Assembly (NCBI RefSeq): GCF_900103695.1
Contig: NZ_FNHF01000003.1
Coordinates: 186,001 to 250,000 of the forward strand
Reading direction: 5' to 3'
DNA from: Sediminibacillus halophilus
GTDB lineage: Bacteria > Bacillota > Bacilli > Bacillales > Amphibacillaceae
DNA: 64,000 nucleotides
A program made the translations under genes and the position numbers. Shown one piece after another: positions 37,432-46,859 of this stretch. The notes below the pieces were generated by a model. The model ran no database searches. It was not told the origin of the DNA and was given only the letters and a program-made list of their open reading frames with translations. Position 1 is the stretch's first letter, and each line of letters begins with the position of its first letter.

Positions 37432-38358
37432 TTGAAGTGGACTCCGGTAGTGTTTTTGGGTGTATTGATGGTGGTGTTGTTCGGTTGTTCGGCTGGACAG
37501 GATGCTGTTGGAAGTGGAGAAGAAAAGGTTAAGGTAGTGACCACGATAGCCCAAATCGGTGATGTGGCAGCTCATATCGGAGGTGATAACGTAGAGGTGG
37601 AGAGCTTGATGGGTCCTGGCGATGATCCACACTTATACAACGCGGTCCAGGGGGATATCAAGAAATTGGATCAAGCGGATATCATTTTTTACAATGGGCT
37701 GCATTTAGAAGGGCAGATGGGAGAAATCTTTAGAGAAATGCGGCAGAAGAAGCCTACTGTTGCTGTTGCGAAAGGAATACCGGAAGACCAATTATTGACG
37801 GACCCTCAGAATCCGGGCATTATTGATCCGCATGTTTGGTTTGATATTGCTATTTGGAAGCAGGCTGCGGAGGCGATACGGGACGAATTGATTGAAATCG
37901 ACCCAGATAATGAGACCGCTTATGAGCGGAACACAGTGGATTATCTAAAAGATTTAACAGAATTAGAGGACTATGCACAGGAACGCATAATGGAGATACC
38001 TGAAGAGAGCAGGGTTTTGGTAACCGCGCATGATGCCTTTAACTATTTCGGTAATGCTTTTGGCTTCGAAGTGATCGGTCTTCAGGGACTTAGCACAGAA
38101 TCGGATTATGGCTTGACCGATATCCAGCGGATTATCGATGTATTGGCGGAACGCAATATTAAAGCAGTTTTTGTGGAGAGCAGCGTTTCTGAAAGATCAA
38201 TCAATGCAGTGGTCGAAGGGGCCGGGGAAGCGGGGCATGAAGTCAAAATCGGCGGAGAACTTTATTCAGATGCTATGGGCGAAGAAGGAACAGTCGAGGG
38301 TACCTATCTGGGGATGTACCGACACAACATCGATACCATCGTGGAATCTTTGAAATGA
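37432..38358 (+). CDS. mntA: metal ABC transporter substrate-binding lipoprotein (Mn/Zn type)
   Basis: Start chosen at the TTG after GGAGGTGG; a GTG at 37417 lies on the ribosome site itself. The 308-aa product has a lipoprotein signal with lipobox LFGC. It is a cluster A-I binding protein: metal ligands are His in DDPHLYN, His in DPHVWFD, Glu in VFVESSVSE and Asp in GGELYSDAMG. A His-His-Glu-Asp set favours Mn2+ over Zn2+, and no His-rich Zn loop is present. First gene of a four-gene operon. Confidence 0.9.
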   Translation: MKWTPVVFLGVLMVVLFGCSAGQDAVGSGEEKVKVVTTIAQIGDVAAHIGGDNVEVESLMGPGDDPHLYNAVQGDIKKLDQADIIFYNGLHLEGQMGEIFREMRQKKPTVAVAKGIPEDQLLTDPQNPGIIDPHVWFDIAIWKQAAEAIRDELIEIDPDNETAYERNTVDYLKDLTELEDYAQERIMEIPEESRVLVTAHDAFNYFGNAFGFEVIGLQGLSTESDYGLTDIQRIIDVLAERNIKAVFVESSVSERSINAVVEGAGEAGHEVKIGGELYSDAMGEEGTVEGTYLGMYRHNIDTIVESLK

Positions 38359-38368
38359 GGTGGGAACC

Positions 38369-39115
38369 ATGGATGCAATAACAGTTAGCGGTATGACAGT
38401 GGTGTATGATAAGCAGCCGGCATTGGAAAACGTTTCTTTTTCGATACCGGAAGGCTCGTTGACCGGGGTTATCGGGCCGAACGGAGCAGGGAAGTCAACG
38501 CTGATCAAAGCAGCCCTTCAGTTAATCCCTGTCCGTAGTGGAACCGTTGAGGTTTTTGATCAGCCTTATAAAAACCAGAAACAGTTGATTGGCTATGTCC
38601 CACAGCGGAGCGAAGTGGACTGGGATTTCCCTACCAATGCGCTTGATATCGTCCTGATGGGGCGGTATAGGCAGATTGGCTGGTTTAAACGTGCAAATAA
38701 CAAGGATATTAAATGGGCGAGAGCCTGTCTGGAGAAAGTCGGAATGGAGGGTTTCGCAAAACGTCAAATCAGCCAGCTGTCAGGCGGACAGCAACAGCGT
38801 GTATTTCTCGCGCGTGCTCTTGCCCAGGATGCAAGCATCTATTTTATGGATGAACCATTTGCCGGAGTAGATGCTGCTACCGAGAAGGCGATCATTCAAC
38901 TGATGAAGAATTGGAAACGACAGGGAAAAACCGTATTGGTGGTTCACCATGATTTGTCGACCGTAGAGGATTACTTCGATCATGTCTTGCTATTGAACAA
39001 GCGCCCAGTCGACTGCGGGCCGACTCAATCTGTTTTTACAATCGACAACTTGGAAAAAACATATGGAGGCAGTATCGCCTTCCTACAAAAAACAACACCA
39101 GCGGGAGGGCGATGA
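38369..39115 (+). CDS. mntB: metal ABC transporter ATP-binding protein
   Basis: A 248-aa ATPase starting at ATG after GAGGTGGG. Walker A GPNGAGKST, signature LSGGQQQRVFLARALAQD, Walker B IYFMDEPFAGVD, H-loop VVHHD. Y-loop segment GYVPQRSEVDWDFP is typical of Mn/Zn importers. It powers uptake with the two downstream permeases. Confidence 0.94.
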   Translation: MDAITVSGMTVVYDKQPALENVSFSIPEGSLTGVIGPNGAGKSTLIKAALQLIPVRSGTVEVFDQPYKNQKQLIGYVPQRSEVDWDFPTNALDIVLMGRYRQIGWFKRANNKDIKWARACLEKVGMEGFAKRQISQLSGGQQQRVFLARALAQDASIYFMDEPFAGVDAATEKAIIQLMKNWKRQGKTVLVVHHDLSTVEDYFDHVLLLNKRPVDCGPTQSVFTIDNLEKTYGGSIAFLQKTTPAGGR

Positions 39116-39987
39116 AAGTGGATTTCTTCTCGGTGTTAGGATTTGACGCCAATACGGAGTGGGTGTTGACAGGCAGTTTGCTACTCGGCTTCGCCAGTGG
39201 AACCATCGGCAGTTTTGTCTTGTTGAGGAAACAAAGCCTGATCAGCGATGCCATGGCTCATGCCACTTTACCGGGGGTTTGTATCATGTATATCCTCTTC
39301 CAGGTAAAGTCGATTCCGTTATTTTTGATTGGCGCAGCGTTGACAGGATTGTTGGCAACCCAGGCGATTCAACTGATCATTCACCGGTCGAGAATAAAAA
39401 CAGATGCAGCGATCGGAATCGTCATTTCCGTCTTTTTTGGTTTCGGAATTGTCTTGTTGACCTACATCCAACAACACTTCGGGGGAAGCAAGGCAGGCCT
39501 GGATACCTTTATATTCGGTCAGGCAGCTTCCCTGGTCAAAAGTGATGTCCAAGTGATTACGATAGGTTCTCTAATCTTAACTATGATTGCGGCATTGTTT
39601 TTTAAAGAATTCAAAACAGTGGTATTCGACCCGGCATTCGCAAAAGGAATCGGCCTTCCCGTTCGACTGCTCGACAGTTTGCTGTTCAGCATGGTTCTGC
39701 TCGTCGTGGTTATCGGGATTCAAATGGTGGGAGTGGTCTTGATTGCTGCACTGTTGATCACACCGCCGCTTGCAGCACGCTTTTGGACGGAGCAGCTGGG
39801 AGTCATGGCCTTTTTAGGGGGAAGCTTCGGTGCGGTTTCCGGCATTTCCGGGGCTATTCTGAGTACAACCATCGACCACTTGCCGACCGGTCCGATGATG
39901 GTATTAAGTGCATCGTTTATTTTTTTCCTATCCTTTTTGTTCGGCAGTAAAAAAGGAATGCTCCCAAGGATGGTGAAGCTGCTATGA
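39112..39987 (+). CDS. mntC: metal ABC transporter permease (first)
   Basis: A 291-aa ABC-3 family permease with 7-8 helices, overlapping the ATPase gene by 4 bp. Family motifs GTIGSFVLLRKQSLISDAMA with HATLPG, and IQMVGVVLIAALLITPPLAA. It has the same position as MntC in the Bacillus mntABCD operon. Confidence 0.92.
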   Translation: MKVDFFSVLGFDANTEWVLTGSLLLGFASGTIGSFVLLRKQSLISDAMAHATLPGVCIMYILFQVKSIPLFLIGAALTGLLATQAIQLIIHRSRIKTDAAIGIVISVFFGFGIVLLTYIQQHFGGSKAGLDTFIFGQAASLVKSDVQVITIGSLILTMIAALFFKEFKTVVFDPAFAKGIGLPVRLLDSLLFSMVLLVVVIGIQMVGVVLIAALLITPPLAARFWTEQLGVMAFLGGSFGAVSGISGAILSTTIDHLPTGPMMVLSASFIFFLSFLFGSKKGMLPRMVKLL

Positions 39988-40865
39988 ATTATACACTTTG
40001 GATTATTCTCACCGGTTGTTTGGTCGGTGTCACGTGTGGGATGAGCGGCGTCCTTTTGATGCTTAAAAAGATGTCGATGATCGCGGATGCCATCAGTCAT
40101 ACGGTGTTGTTGGGAATTGTCGGGGCCTTCTTTGTCAGCCAGTCGCTAAATGGCCTGCCCATGCTGATCGGCGCGGCGGTTGTAGGACTGGCAACCGCAT
40201 TTTTCGTGGAATCCTTGCACCGATCCGGGATACAGTCCGACGCAGCCATCGGCGTTGTTTTCACATCGCTTTTTGCGTTGGGAGTTGTGTTAATCTCTTT
40301 TATCGGTGACCAGGTGCACCTGGATACAAAACATGCTTTGATGGGAGAAATTGCATTTGTGCCTTGGGATACATTGCAAATCAAAGGAGAGAGCTACGGA
40401 CCAGTTGCTGTATGGATGCTGGGAACCGTCTTGGTTCTTAATCTGATACTGATTGCCGTTTTTTATAAAGAAATTAAAATTTCCACCTTTGACCCGCAAT
40501 ATGCTAAGTTGATCGGTGTACCGGTCGCTTTTGTCCACTACTTGCTGATGGGGATGGTCTCTCTATCGACTGTTGCTTCCTTTGACAGCGTTGGTGCCAT
40601 TTTGGTTGTTGCCATGTTGATCGTTCCAGGTGCAACTGCCTATTTGTTGACGGATCGCTTCATCACATTGCTGTTAATAAGCGGTGTGGTCGGCATTCTT
40701 TCTGCTATGATTGGCTATGGAGCAGCAGTGTATTGGAATGTCTCGATTGCCGGTGCGATGGCAAGTGCGACAGGCCTCTTGTTTTTGGCGGCATTTCTTT
40801 TCAGTCCGAAACACGGCTGGTTAATGAAAAAGGCTAAGCAAAGGCGTTTGGCTGCTAACTCGTAG
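39984..40865 (+). CDS. mntD: metal ABC transporter permease (second)
   Basis: A 293-aa ABC-3 permease overlapping the previous gene by 4 bp. GMSGVLLMLKKMSMIADAIS followed by HTVLLG, and SVGAILVVAMLIVPGATAYL are family motifs. Two distinct permease genes argue for a heterodimeric channel as in mntABCD and against the single-permease znuABC plan. Confidence 0.92.
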   Translation: MNYTLWIILTGCLVGVTCGMSGVLLMLKKMSMIADAISHTVLLGIVGAFFVSQSLNGLPMLIGAAVVGLATAFFVESLHRSGIQSDAAIGVVFTSLFALGVVLISFIGDQVHLDTKHALMGEIAFVPWDTLQIKGESYGPVAVWMLGTVLVLNLILIAVFYKEIKISTFDPQYAKLIGVPVAFVHYLLMGMVSLSTVASFDSVGAILVVAMLIVPGATAYLLTDRFITLLLISGVVGILSAMIGYGAAVYWNVSIAGAMASATGLLFLAAFLFSPKHGWLMKKAKQRRLAANS

Positions 40866-40879
40866 GTGATGTGGACGTG

Positions 40880-40908
40880 GAGACTGGGAGTTCGTCCCCC
40901 GGTCTTAT
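40880..40908 (+). terminator. probable terminator of the mnt operon
   Basis: AGACTGGGAG pairs with CCCCCGGTCT (one mismatch, one G-T pair) around TTCGT, then TTATT. The T tail is short. Confidence 0.45.
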
Positions 40909-41070
40909 TCGGCAATATCAACCAATTTTGTATCCGGAACGGTAGGGGAAACGGAGCTTTGATGCTTTAAAGTGTTAGGATCGCGCAACCGGGACTTGCT
41001 ACATGGCGATACATTCAGTAGTATGGGTATAGGAAAAAATTAAGGAAACCTACTGAAATGAGGGTAACAA

Positions 41071-42147
41071 ATGAACAAACAATCCATTTATGGATTAACT
41101 TTCGATCAACTGACGTCCTGGCTAACCGAGCATGGCCAGAAAAGGTTCCGTGCCAAGCAGGTTTGGGATTGGTTATATAAAAAACGGGTTACCGCTTTTA
41201 AAGATATGAAAAACTTGAATCAGGACTGCATTGAATTGCTGGAGGAGCACTTTGTCGTGCAGACATTGAAACAGGCAATCAAGCAGGAATCAAAAGACGG
41301 GACAATCAAGTTCCTGTTCGAGCTGCAGGACGGAAATCTAATTGAAACGGTATTGATGCGGTTCAATTATGGACTTTCTGTCTGTGTGACCACGCAGGTT
41401 GGATGTAATATCGGTTGTACGTTCTGTGCCAGCGGCTTGCTGCGGAAGAATCGCGACCTTTCCAGTGGCGAAATTGTCGAACAGATCATGAATGTCCAGC
41501 ATCATTTAGATGGGGCAGGCAAGGATGAAAGGGTCAGCCACATTGTCGTCATGGGTATCGGCGAGCCGTTCGATAACTATACGAATATGATGGACTTCTT
41601 CCGGGTGGTCAATGACCAGAAGGGGCTTTCCATCGGGGCGAGACATATCACTGTTTCTACAAGCGGGCTCGCCCATCGGATCTATGACTTTGCGGATGAA
41701 GACATTCAAATCAATCTGGCTGTTTCCCTGCACGCTCCGAATAACGAGTTGCGCACAAAAATCATGAAAATCAACAAGGCATTCCCGTTGGAAAAACTGA
41801 TGCCTGCTGTCGATTATTATCTTGAAAAGACGAATCGCAGGATCACCTTCGAGTATATCCTGTTAAGGGATGTCAACGACCATAAGGAAGAGGCGTTGGA
41901 GCTTGCCAGATTATTGAAGGATAAACGCCATTTATCCTACGTCAATCTCATCCCGTACAATCCGGTTGATGAACACAACCAATACCAACGCAGCACCAAA
42001 CAGGCCATCCTCGATTTTTATGAAACGTTAATGGATCAAGGCATCAATTGCGGCGTCCGCGTTGAACAAGGCTCCGATATCGATGCCGCCTGCGGACAAT
42101 TGCGAAGCAAACAAATCAAGAAAGACAAAGCGAAAGCGACTGTCTAA
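41071..42147 (+). CDS. rlmN: 23S rRNA (adenine-2503-C2)-methyltransferase
   Basis: A 358-aa radical SAM enzyme with the cluster motif CNIGCTFC, the SAM region [10 protein letters not shown], the methyl-accepting Cys in the late [11 protein letters not shown], and the N-terminal helical domain [15 protein letters not shown]. It methylates C2 of A2503 in 23S rRNA (and tRNA A37). [19 protein letters not shown] is of the lactobacillal/Listeria RlmN type rather than the classical Bacillus YloN sequence, so it could be a second rlmN copy. The Cfr-specific pattern is not seen. Confidence 0.92.
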   Translation: MNKQSIYGLTFDQLTSWLTEHGQKRFRAKQVWDWLYKKRVTAFKDMKNLNQDCIELLEEHFVVQTLKQAIKQESKDGTIKFLFELQDGNLIETVLMRFNYGLSVCVTTQVGCNIGCTFCASGLLRKNRDLSSGEIVEQIMNVQHHLDGAGKDERVSHIVVMGIGEPFDNYTNMMDFFRVVNDQKGLSIGARHITVSTSGLAHRIYDFADEDIQINLAVSLHAPNNELRTKIMKINKAFPLEKLMPAVDYYLEKTNRRITFEYILLRDVNDHKEEALELARLLKDKRHLSYVNLIPYNPVDEHNQYQRSTKQAILDFYETLMDQGINCGVRVEQGSDIDAACGQLRSKQIKKDKAKATV

Positions 42148-42189
42148 AAGGAAGAACCCGCCGAATCCGGCGGGTTCTTCCTTTTCCAG
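42145..42189 (+). terminator. very strong terminator after rlmN
   Basis: AAAAGGAAGAACCCGCCG and CGGCGGGTTCTTCCTTTT form a perfect 18-bp stem with a 4-nt loop. Confidence 0.96.
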
Positions 42190-42417
42190 ACAGCAAAAGT
42201 ACTGGAATCGAGATAGAAAGGAACGCGAAGTGCCCTTCAGACAATTGACGAATAGTAATGGATGGCAGAGAAATGGCAAAAACTATTCATCTGGTTGATG
42301 AAGATTAGAATGCGGCTGGTGAACGGGAAATAAGGGCCTTTTTCCCGGCTAGGAAGTTTAAGATGAGTAGATAAGGGTCGAAAAGGTCCTCATCCAAGTA
42401 GAAAGTCGTTAATGGAT

Positions 42418-42582
42418 TTAGACCCAGTCAAAAATGCTGCCGATTAGCCTGCCTATCCCTTTTACCAACCAAGCAACCAAACGGACAGGAAACGTGAAGA
42501 TTTCCGGGATCCAAGTCAAAAATTCAAGAACATCCCATTTTTCCATTCGGTTGTCCGCTTTTCTGCGCTTATTTTTTCTCAA
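42418..42582 (-). CDS. small protein, 54 aa
   Basis: A minus-strand TTG start 7 bp after GGGGGAG opens a 54-codon frame ending in TAA: MRKNKRRKADNRMEKWDVLE, then an amphipathic to hydrophobic segment FLTWIPEIFTFPVRLVAWLV and KGIGRLIGSIFDWV. The basic head and Trp-rich hydrophobic tail suggest a membrane-associated peptide. Codon use and ribosome site look genuine. No function is known to me. Confidence 0.65.
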   Translation of the reverse strand: MRKNKRRKADNRMEKWDVLEFLTWIPEIFTFPVRLVAWLVKGIGRLIGSIFDWV

Positions 42583-42633
42583 AAATCATCTCCCCCTTGT
42601 GCCTGGTAAACTTTGGTTTACTAAAGTATGCCC

Positions 42634-42741
42634 CTAGGCAGTAGCCACAATAATTCCACGCTTATTCCGGTAGCTCCCTGACCAGTTACAGTAAATACCG
42701 TACTGCTCATTGCCGCAAGGCAGGTTGAAAAGATATTTCAT
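42634..42741 (-). CDS. possible 35-aa small protein
   Basis: ATG at 42741 after AAGGGATAG, encoding MKYLFNLPCGNEQYGIYCNW then SGSYRNKRGIIVATA. It contains two Cys. It is upstream of the 54-aa ORF on the same strand, 51 bp apart, so the two could be co-transcribed. It is too short to judge by coding statistics. Confidence 0.35.
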   Translation of the reverse strand: MKYLFNLPCGNEQYGIYCNWSGSYRNKRGIIVATA

Positions 42742-42990
42742 GTTTTCTATCCCTTCCCTCGAAACGGAATCCCATTTCACTTTCTTATATGTTAACAGAT
42801 TTTTCTAAATAAATTACTCTTTTTGATTAGGGTTACAAAATAATTCCTATTTAAGTAAGCCTAATTTAGTGCGACTATCTGATTAAAATCATTAAAAAAT
42901 AATAAAAGTTTTAAATTATTCGTTTATTAGGGCGTTTCCCTGGGAAGAAGAAAAATGTCCAATCTTTACATAAAGGGAGGAGTTTATTAA

Positions 42991-45024
42991 ATGAGTGAGA
43001 ACAAAAACCGGAAACAGGAACAGTTGGAACAGTTCAAAACGGATGACAAAGGAGAAAAACTGACGACCAATCAGGGTGTTAAAGTATCGGAGGATGAATT
43101 TTCGCTGAAAGCAGGTGAACGCGGCCCGACTTTGATGGAAGATTTCCATTTTCGTGAAAAGATGACGCATTTCGACCATGAACGGATACCGGAGCGGATT
43201 GTGCATGCCCGTGGTTTTGCCGCTCACGGAGAGTTTCAGGTTTATGAATCGATGAAGGAATTCACCAAAGCGGATTTTTTACAGGATCCTTCGAAGAAAA
43301 CCCCCGTATTCGTGCGGTTTTCCACGGTTGCTGGGTCTCGTGGTTCTGGCGAACTGGCCAGGGATGCCCGTGGGTTTGCCACCAAGTTTTATACGGATGA
43401 AGGAAATTATGATTTAGTAGGAAACAATATACCGGTGTTTTTCATTCAAGATGCCATGAAATTTCCGGACTTGATTCACGCGGTTAAGCCTGAACCGCAT
43501 AATGAAATTCCCCAGGCCGCGACAGCCCATGACACTTTCTGGGATTTCGTTGCTAATAACCAGGAGTCGGCTCATATGATCATGTGGGCGATGTCTGACA
43601 GAGCGATTCCGAGAAGCTTCCGCATGATGGAAGGTTTCGGTGTCCATACTTTCCGGTTCGTCAATGCAGAAGGAAAGGCCCATTTCGTCAAGTTCCATTG
43701 GAAACCTGTGTTGGGAACCCATTCAGTAGTGTGGGACGAAGCACAAAAAATCAACGGGAAGGACCCCGATTTTCATCGCCGCGATCTATGGGAGGCAATC
43801 GAAAATGGCGATTATCCGGAATATGAACTCGGTGTACAGATGATTCCGGAAGAAGAGGAATTCCGTTTTGACTTTGATATTCTGGATCCTACCAAAATAT
43901 GGCCAGAGGAAGAGGTTCCGGTGAAGTTGATTGGAAAAATGACGCTGACCCGCAATACGGATAATTATTTTGCGGAAACAGAGCAGGTTGCTTTCCACCC
44001 GGGTCATGTCGTTCCGGGCATCGACTTCACCAACGATCCGCTGTTGCAGGGACGGTTGTTTTCTTATACGGATACACAGCTGATTCGGCTGGGCGGCCCG
44101 AATTTCCACGAGCTGCCGATCAATCGTCCAGTATGCCCGTTCCATAACAACCAGCGGGACGGTTACGGACGACAAACGATCAACAAGGGACGTGTCAGCT
44201 ACCATAATAATTCGCTTGCTGCCAATACGCCGGAACCGGCTAGTGAAGAAGAAGGCGGGTTTAAGCATTACGAAGAAAAAGTGGATGGCTACAAAGTCCG
44301 GGCCCGCAGCGACAGCTTTAAAGACCACTTTTCGCAAGCGACATTATTCTGGAACAGCATGAGTGAAGCGGAAAAACAACATATGATCCAGGCCTTCAGC
44401 TTTGAGCTGGGGAAAGTGGAAAGCGAGTCTGTCCGGCAGCAGGTTGTCGACATGTTTGGTAATGTAAGTACCGAATTGGCGACTGAATTTGCGAAAGCAA
44501 TCGGGGCCAATCCGCCGCAAGGAAAGGATACCGGCGTAACAAAAGCCTCTCCAGCCTTGAGCCAGGAAAACACGAAATTCAAAGCCGATACCCGCAAGGT
44601 TGCTTTGATTATCGGCCAAAACTTCAATGGCAAGGAAGTGAAGCCGGTTATTGATGAGCTGAAGGAAAAAGGACTGCAAATAGAAGTCATCAGTGACAGC
44701 CAGGGCAAGGTGACCGGGGAAGATGGTACCGAGCTGGACGTCGACCATACCTTCCTGACAGCGGACTCCGTATTGTTTGATGCGGTATACGCAGCAGGCG
44801 GAGAGGAAAACAAAGCATTTTATAAAGAGGCTGCCTATTTCGTAATGGAAGCATTTTCGCACTATAAACCGATTGGCGCTACGCATGAAGGCAGAAAGCT
44901 TCTGGAAGCAGACGAGATGAAAGACAGCCCCGGTGTAGTTTCAAGTAAAGATACGGAAAGCTTCGCCGAACAGTTCAGCAAGGCGATTGCCGAGCATCGC
45001 CATTGGGACAGGGAAGTTTTATAG
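42991..45024 (+). CDS. katE: large-subunit monofunctional catalase
   Basis: A 677-aa clade 2 (HPII/KatE-type) heme catalase; ATG after AAAGGGAGGAG. Active-site His in ERIVHARGFAAHGEF, Asn in VGNNIPVFFIQD and the heme-ligating Tyr in RLFSYTDTQLIRLG. Residues about 530-677 form the extra flavodoxin/DJ-1-like C-terminal domain (RKVALIIGQNFNGKEVKPVI) of large catalases. It decomposes hydrogen peroxide and in Bacillus is a general-stress (sigma-B) protein. Monocistronic. Confidence 0.96.
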   Translation: MSENKNRKQEQLEQFKTDDKGEKLTTNQGVKVSEDEFSLKAGERGPTLMEDFHFREKMTHFDHERIPERIVHARGFAAHGEFQVYESMKEFTKADFLQDPSKKTPVFVRFSTVAGSRGSGELARDARGFATKFYTDEGNYDLVGNNIPVFFIQDAMKFPDLIHAVKPEPHNEIPQAATAHDTFWDFVANNQESAHMIMWAMSDRAIPRSFRMMEGFGVHTFRFVNAEGKAHFVKFHWKPVLGTHSVVWDEAQKINGKDPDFHRRDLWEAIENGDYPEYELGVQMIPEEEEFRFDFDILDPTKIWPEEEVPVKLIGKMTLTRNTDNYFAETEQVAFHPGHVVPGIDFTNDPLLQGRLFSYTDTQLIRLGGPNFHELPINRPVCPFHNNQRDGYGRQTINKGRVSYHNNSLAANTPEPASEEEGGFKHYEEKVDGYKVRARSDSFKDHFSQATLFWNSMSEAEKQHMIQAFSFELGKVESESVRQQVVDMFGNVSTELATEFAKAIGANPPQGKDTGVTKASPALSQENTKFKADTRKVALIIGQNFNGKEVKPVIDELKEKGLQIEVISDSQGKVTGEDGTELDVDHTFLTADSVLFDAVYAAGGEENKAFYKEAAYFVMEAFSHYKPIGATHEGRKLLEADEMKDSPGVVSSKDTESFAEQFSKAIAEHRHWDREVL

Positions 45025-45033
45025 AACACAGCC

Positions 45034-45072
45034 ATAACCCAGGGGGTTTCACACCCTCTGGGTTACTATTTT
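45034..45072. terminator. terminator between convergent katE and exporter genes
   Basis: TAACCCAGGGGG and CCCTCTGGGTTA pair with one mismatch around TTTCACA. T-rich sequence follows on the + side. The stop codon of the convergent gene is within the 3' flank. Confidence 0.8.
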
Positions 45073-46019
45073 GCCTTGGAAATCTCAGCGATTGTTTCTT
45101 TCGCCGGGATCCCGCTGTTAAGGCTGTGCAGCACCATTCCGCCAATAACGAGAAACACACCTGCAAAAGAAAGCAGGCTGGGCATTGCTGCATGAAGGAA
45201 GATGATTTCCCCGATTAAGGCAAACACAACCTCCCCAGACTGAGTGGCCTCGACGCCGGCCAATTTTTGATTGTCGTGTTTAACAAGATTGGTAGCATAG
45301 AAAAATAACCCAGTAGCGATGATACCGGACGAGACAGCAACGATAAGTGTCTGGACAAGCTGGTTGGAAGAAGGAGGACCGTGCGCTATAGCGCCGTATA
45401 CGGAAAGGACCAGCCAAAAGGGCATACTGGCGATGGTCATACCGAGTATCCGTTGAAACGTGTTGAGCTCGTTGCCGACGACTTGCATCATCTTCCGGTT
45501 TCCTAAAGGATAACTGAAAGCGGAAAGAATTAACGGAATCGTACATAACCAGACACTTGTCAGAGGTACTGCTGAAGCGTGTTCGATCTGCATCAGGATA
45601 ACGCCGCCCAGAATAATGGCGGAAATGAGCACACTTTTTACCGGAATGGATTGCTTTACTTCCGTCCCTTTTTCAAGAAATGGGACGAGCAGGGAACCGG
45701 CAATGATCGTCAGCTGAAAGGTTGCCGCGACCAGCCAGCCTGGACCATACACGGTGGCAAAAGCAATCGGAGCATAGAATAATCCGAACCCGACGGAGCT
45801 CCAGACAATCCAGGCTGTTGAATGGTTTTTAAGGTGGATCAAGACCGGCTTGATTTTTCCTTGGAGACCGACGATTGCAATTAACATAGGGAGCATAAAG
45901 AAGAATCGTAAAGAAGCGCTCCATACCCAGCTTCCGCCCTCCAGCTCCATAGATCGGTTCAGGATAAAGGTAACAGAGAAAAACAATGCCGCTAAGAGTC
46001 CGACCGCAATCACTCGCAT
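45066..46019 (-). CDS. DMT-type multidrug resistance efflux protein (EmrE-like, 10 TM)
   Basis: A 317-aa membrane protein with ten hydrophobic helices; ATG after GGAGG. The opening VGLLAALFFSVTFILNRSME and the SGIIATGLFFYATNLVKHDN region match the multidrug-resistance efflux subfamily of the drug/metabolite transporter superfamily. The substrate is unknown. Convergent with katE. Confidence 0.87.
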   Translation of the reverse strand: MRVIAVGLLAALFFSVTFILNRSMELEGGSWVWSASLRFFFMLPMLIAIVGLQGKIKPVLIHLKNHSTAWIVWSSVGFGLFYAPIAFATVYGPGWLVAATFQLTIIAGSLLVPFLEKGTEVKQSIPVKSVLISAIILGGVILMQIEHASAVPLTSVWLCTIPLILSAFSYPLGNRKMMQVVGNELNTFQRILGMTIASMPFWLVLSVYGAIAHGPPSSNQLVQTLIVAVSSGIIATGLFFYATNLVKHDNQKLAGVEATQSGEVVFALIGEIIFLHAAMPSLLSFAGVFLVIGGMVLHSLNSGIPAKETIAEISKAK

Positions 46020-46191
46020 CTATTTAACCTCCAGTGAATTTTCAGGTATGCGAACTATTTTACTACAACTTCCAGCGGAATGGGGGAGTTCCTGTGACTT
46101 TCCTTCCGGACGAAAAATTGGATACTATTTTGGCAGGAGGAGTAGTAGTCTTTTTCATCGCCAATCAACGGGTTTTCTTTTATCCAACCAA

Positions 46192-46740
46192 TTATGTACA
46201 CTGAAAAGAAAATTGGTAAATATTGCCAACAGTAGCCTTTATGTTATCTGTCCTTAATACTTTTCCGCGTGTACCATCTACATGAACTAATATGACATCA
46301 GCTTTACAATCTTGATTGACATAAACTGTTGAACCATCTGGACACTTTTTCTTATCCACTTGATAGGATAAAGTAGCTTGTGAACCTCCAAATGTTCAAT
46401 ATGCTGAGTGAGTCCACTTTATACCATGGTCACTTACTCCATACCAAACAACCGTTTCATTTTCACTTTGCTTCTTTCTGGTATAAGTCTTACCTTGTAC
46501 AAAGTATTCGGCAGTCCACTGACTCTGTACTTCTTACTCTTACAACCCCTGAAGTATTCATCATCAATTTTTCAGCATTTACACCACTGATAGATTGAGT
46601 TTTCCTCGATTAAGCAAGGTTGTTAAACTGAAAAGGTACAATGAAGTAGCCCCGTAAGGTATGACCACCGACGTTTTTGATAATGTACAAATCCCATTCA
46701 TCAGTTTTAGTACCTTTAGGAAAAGTTCATTTAGTGGTAA
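46192..46740 (-). pseudogene. decayed secreted-protein gene
   Basis: Minus-strand frames give consecutive protein-like pieces separated by stops and frameshifts: TFPKGTKTDEWDLYIIKNVG then GHTLRGYFIVPFQFNN; SISGVNAEKLMMNTSGV; QWTAEYFVQGKTYTRKKQSE then NETVVWYGVSDHGIKWTH; and QATLSYQVDKKKCPDGSTVY then VNQDCKADVILVHVDGTRGK, ending QFSFQCT at 46192. Several stops are one mutation from Trp or Gly. The pieces resemble an extracellular beta-rich protein; the family is unknown. The region is AT-rich compared with its flanks. Confidence 0.6.
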
Positions 46741-46859
46741 AAATACTTTAAGTCTAGAAATGCGGAAAATTGTTAAAATTTTGTTAATAAATTGAAAGAA
46801 TTAGATGTCTATGTTACTTTGTGACTGTGTAAAAATATTCTAGATTAGGAGGGATTTAC

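Noticed and set aside
37432-40865. znuABC-type zinc uptake operon
   Set aside because: Two permease genes, a His-His-Glu-Asp ligand set and no His-rich loop favour the Mn-type mntABCD plan, though Zn cannot be fully excluded.
41071-42147. Cfr-type antibiotic resistance methyltransferase
   Set aside because: Sequence around the radical SAM motif and the C-terminal half follows RlmN, not Cfr.
42434-42637. 67-codon plus-strand frame upstream of katE
   Set aside because: It is antisense to the better supported 54-aa minus-strand ORF and has no ribosome site.
42908-42935. sigma-B promoter of katE (GTTTTAA, 15 bp, GGGCGT)
   Set aside because: Only a partial match to GTTTAA-N13/15-GGGTAT; plausible from biology but too weak to annotate.
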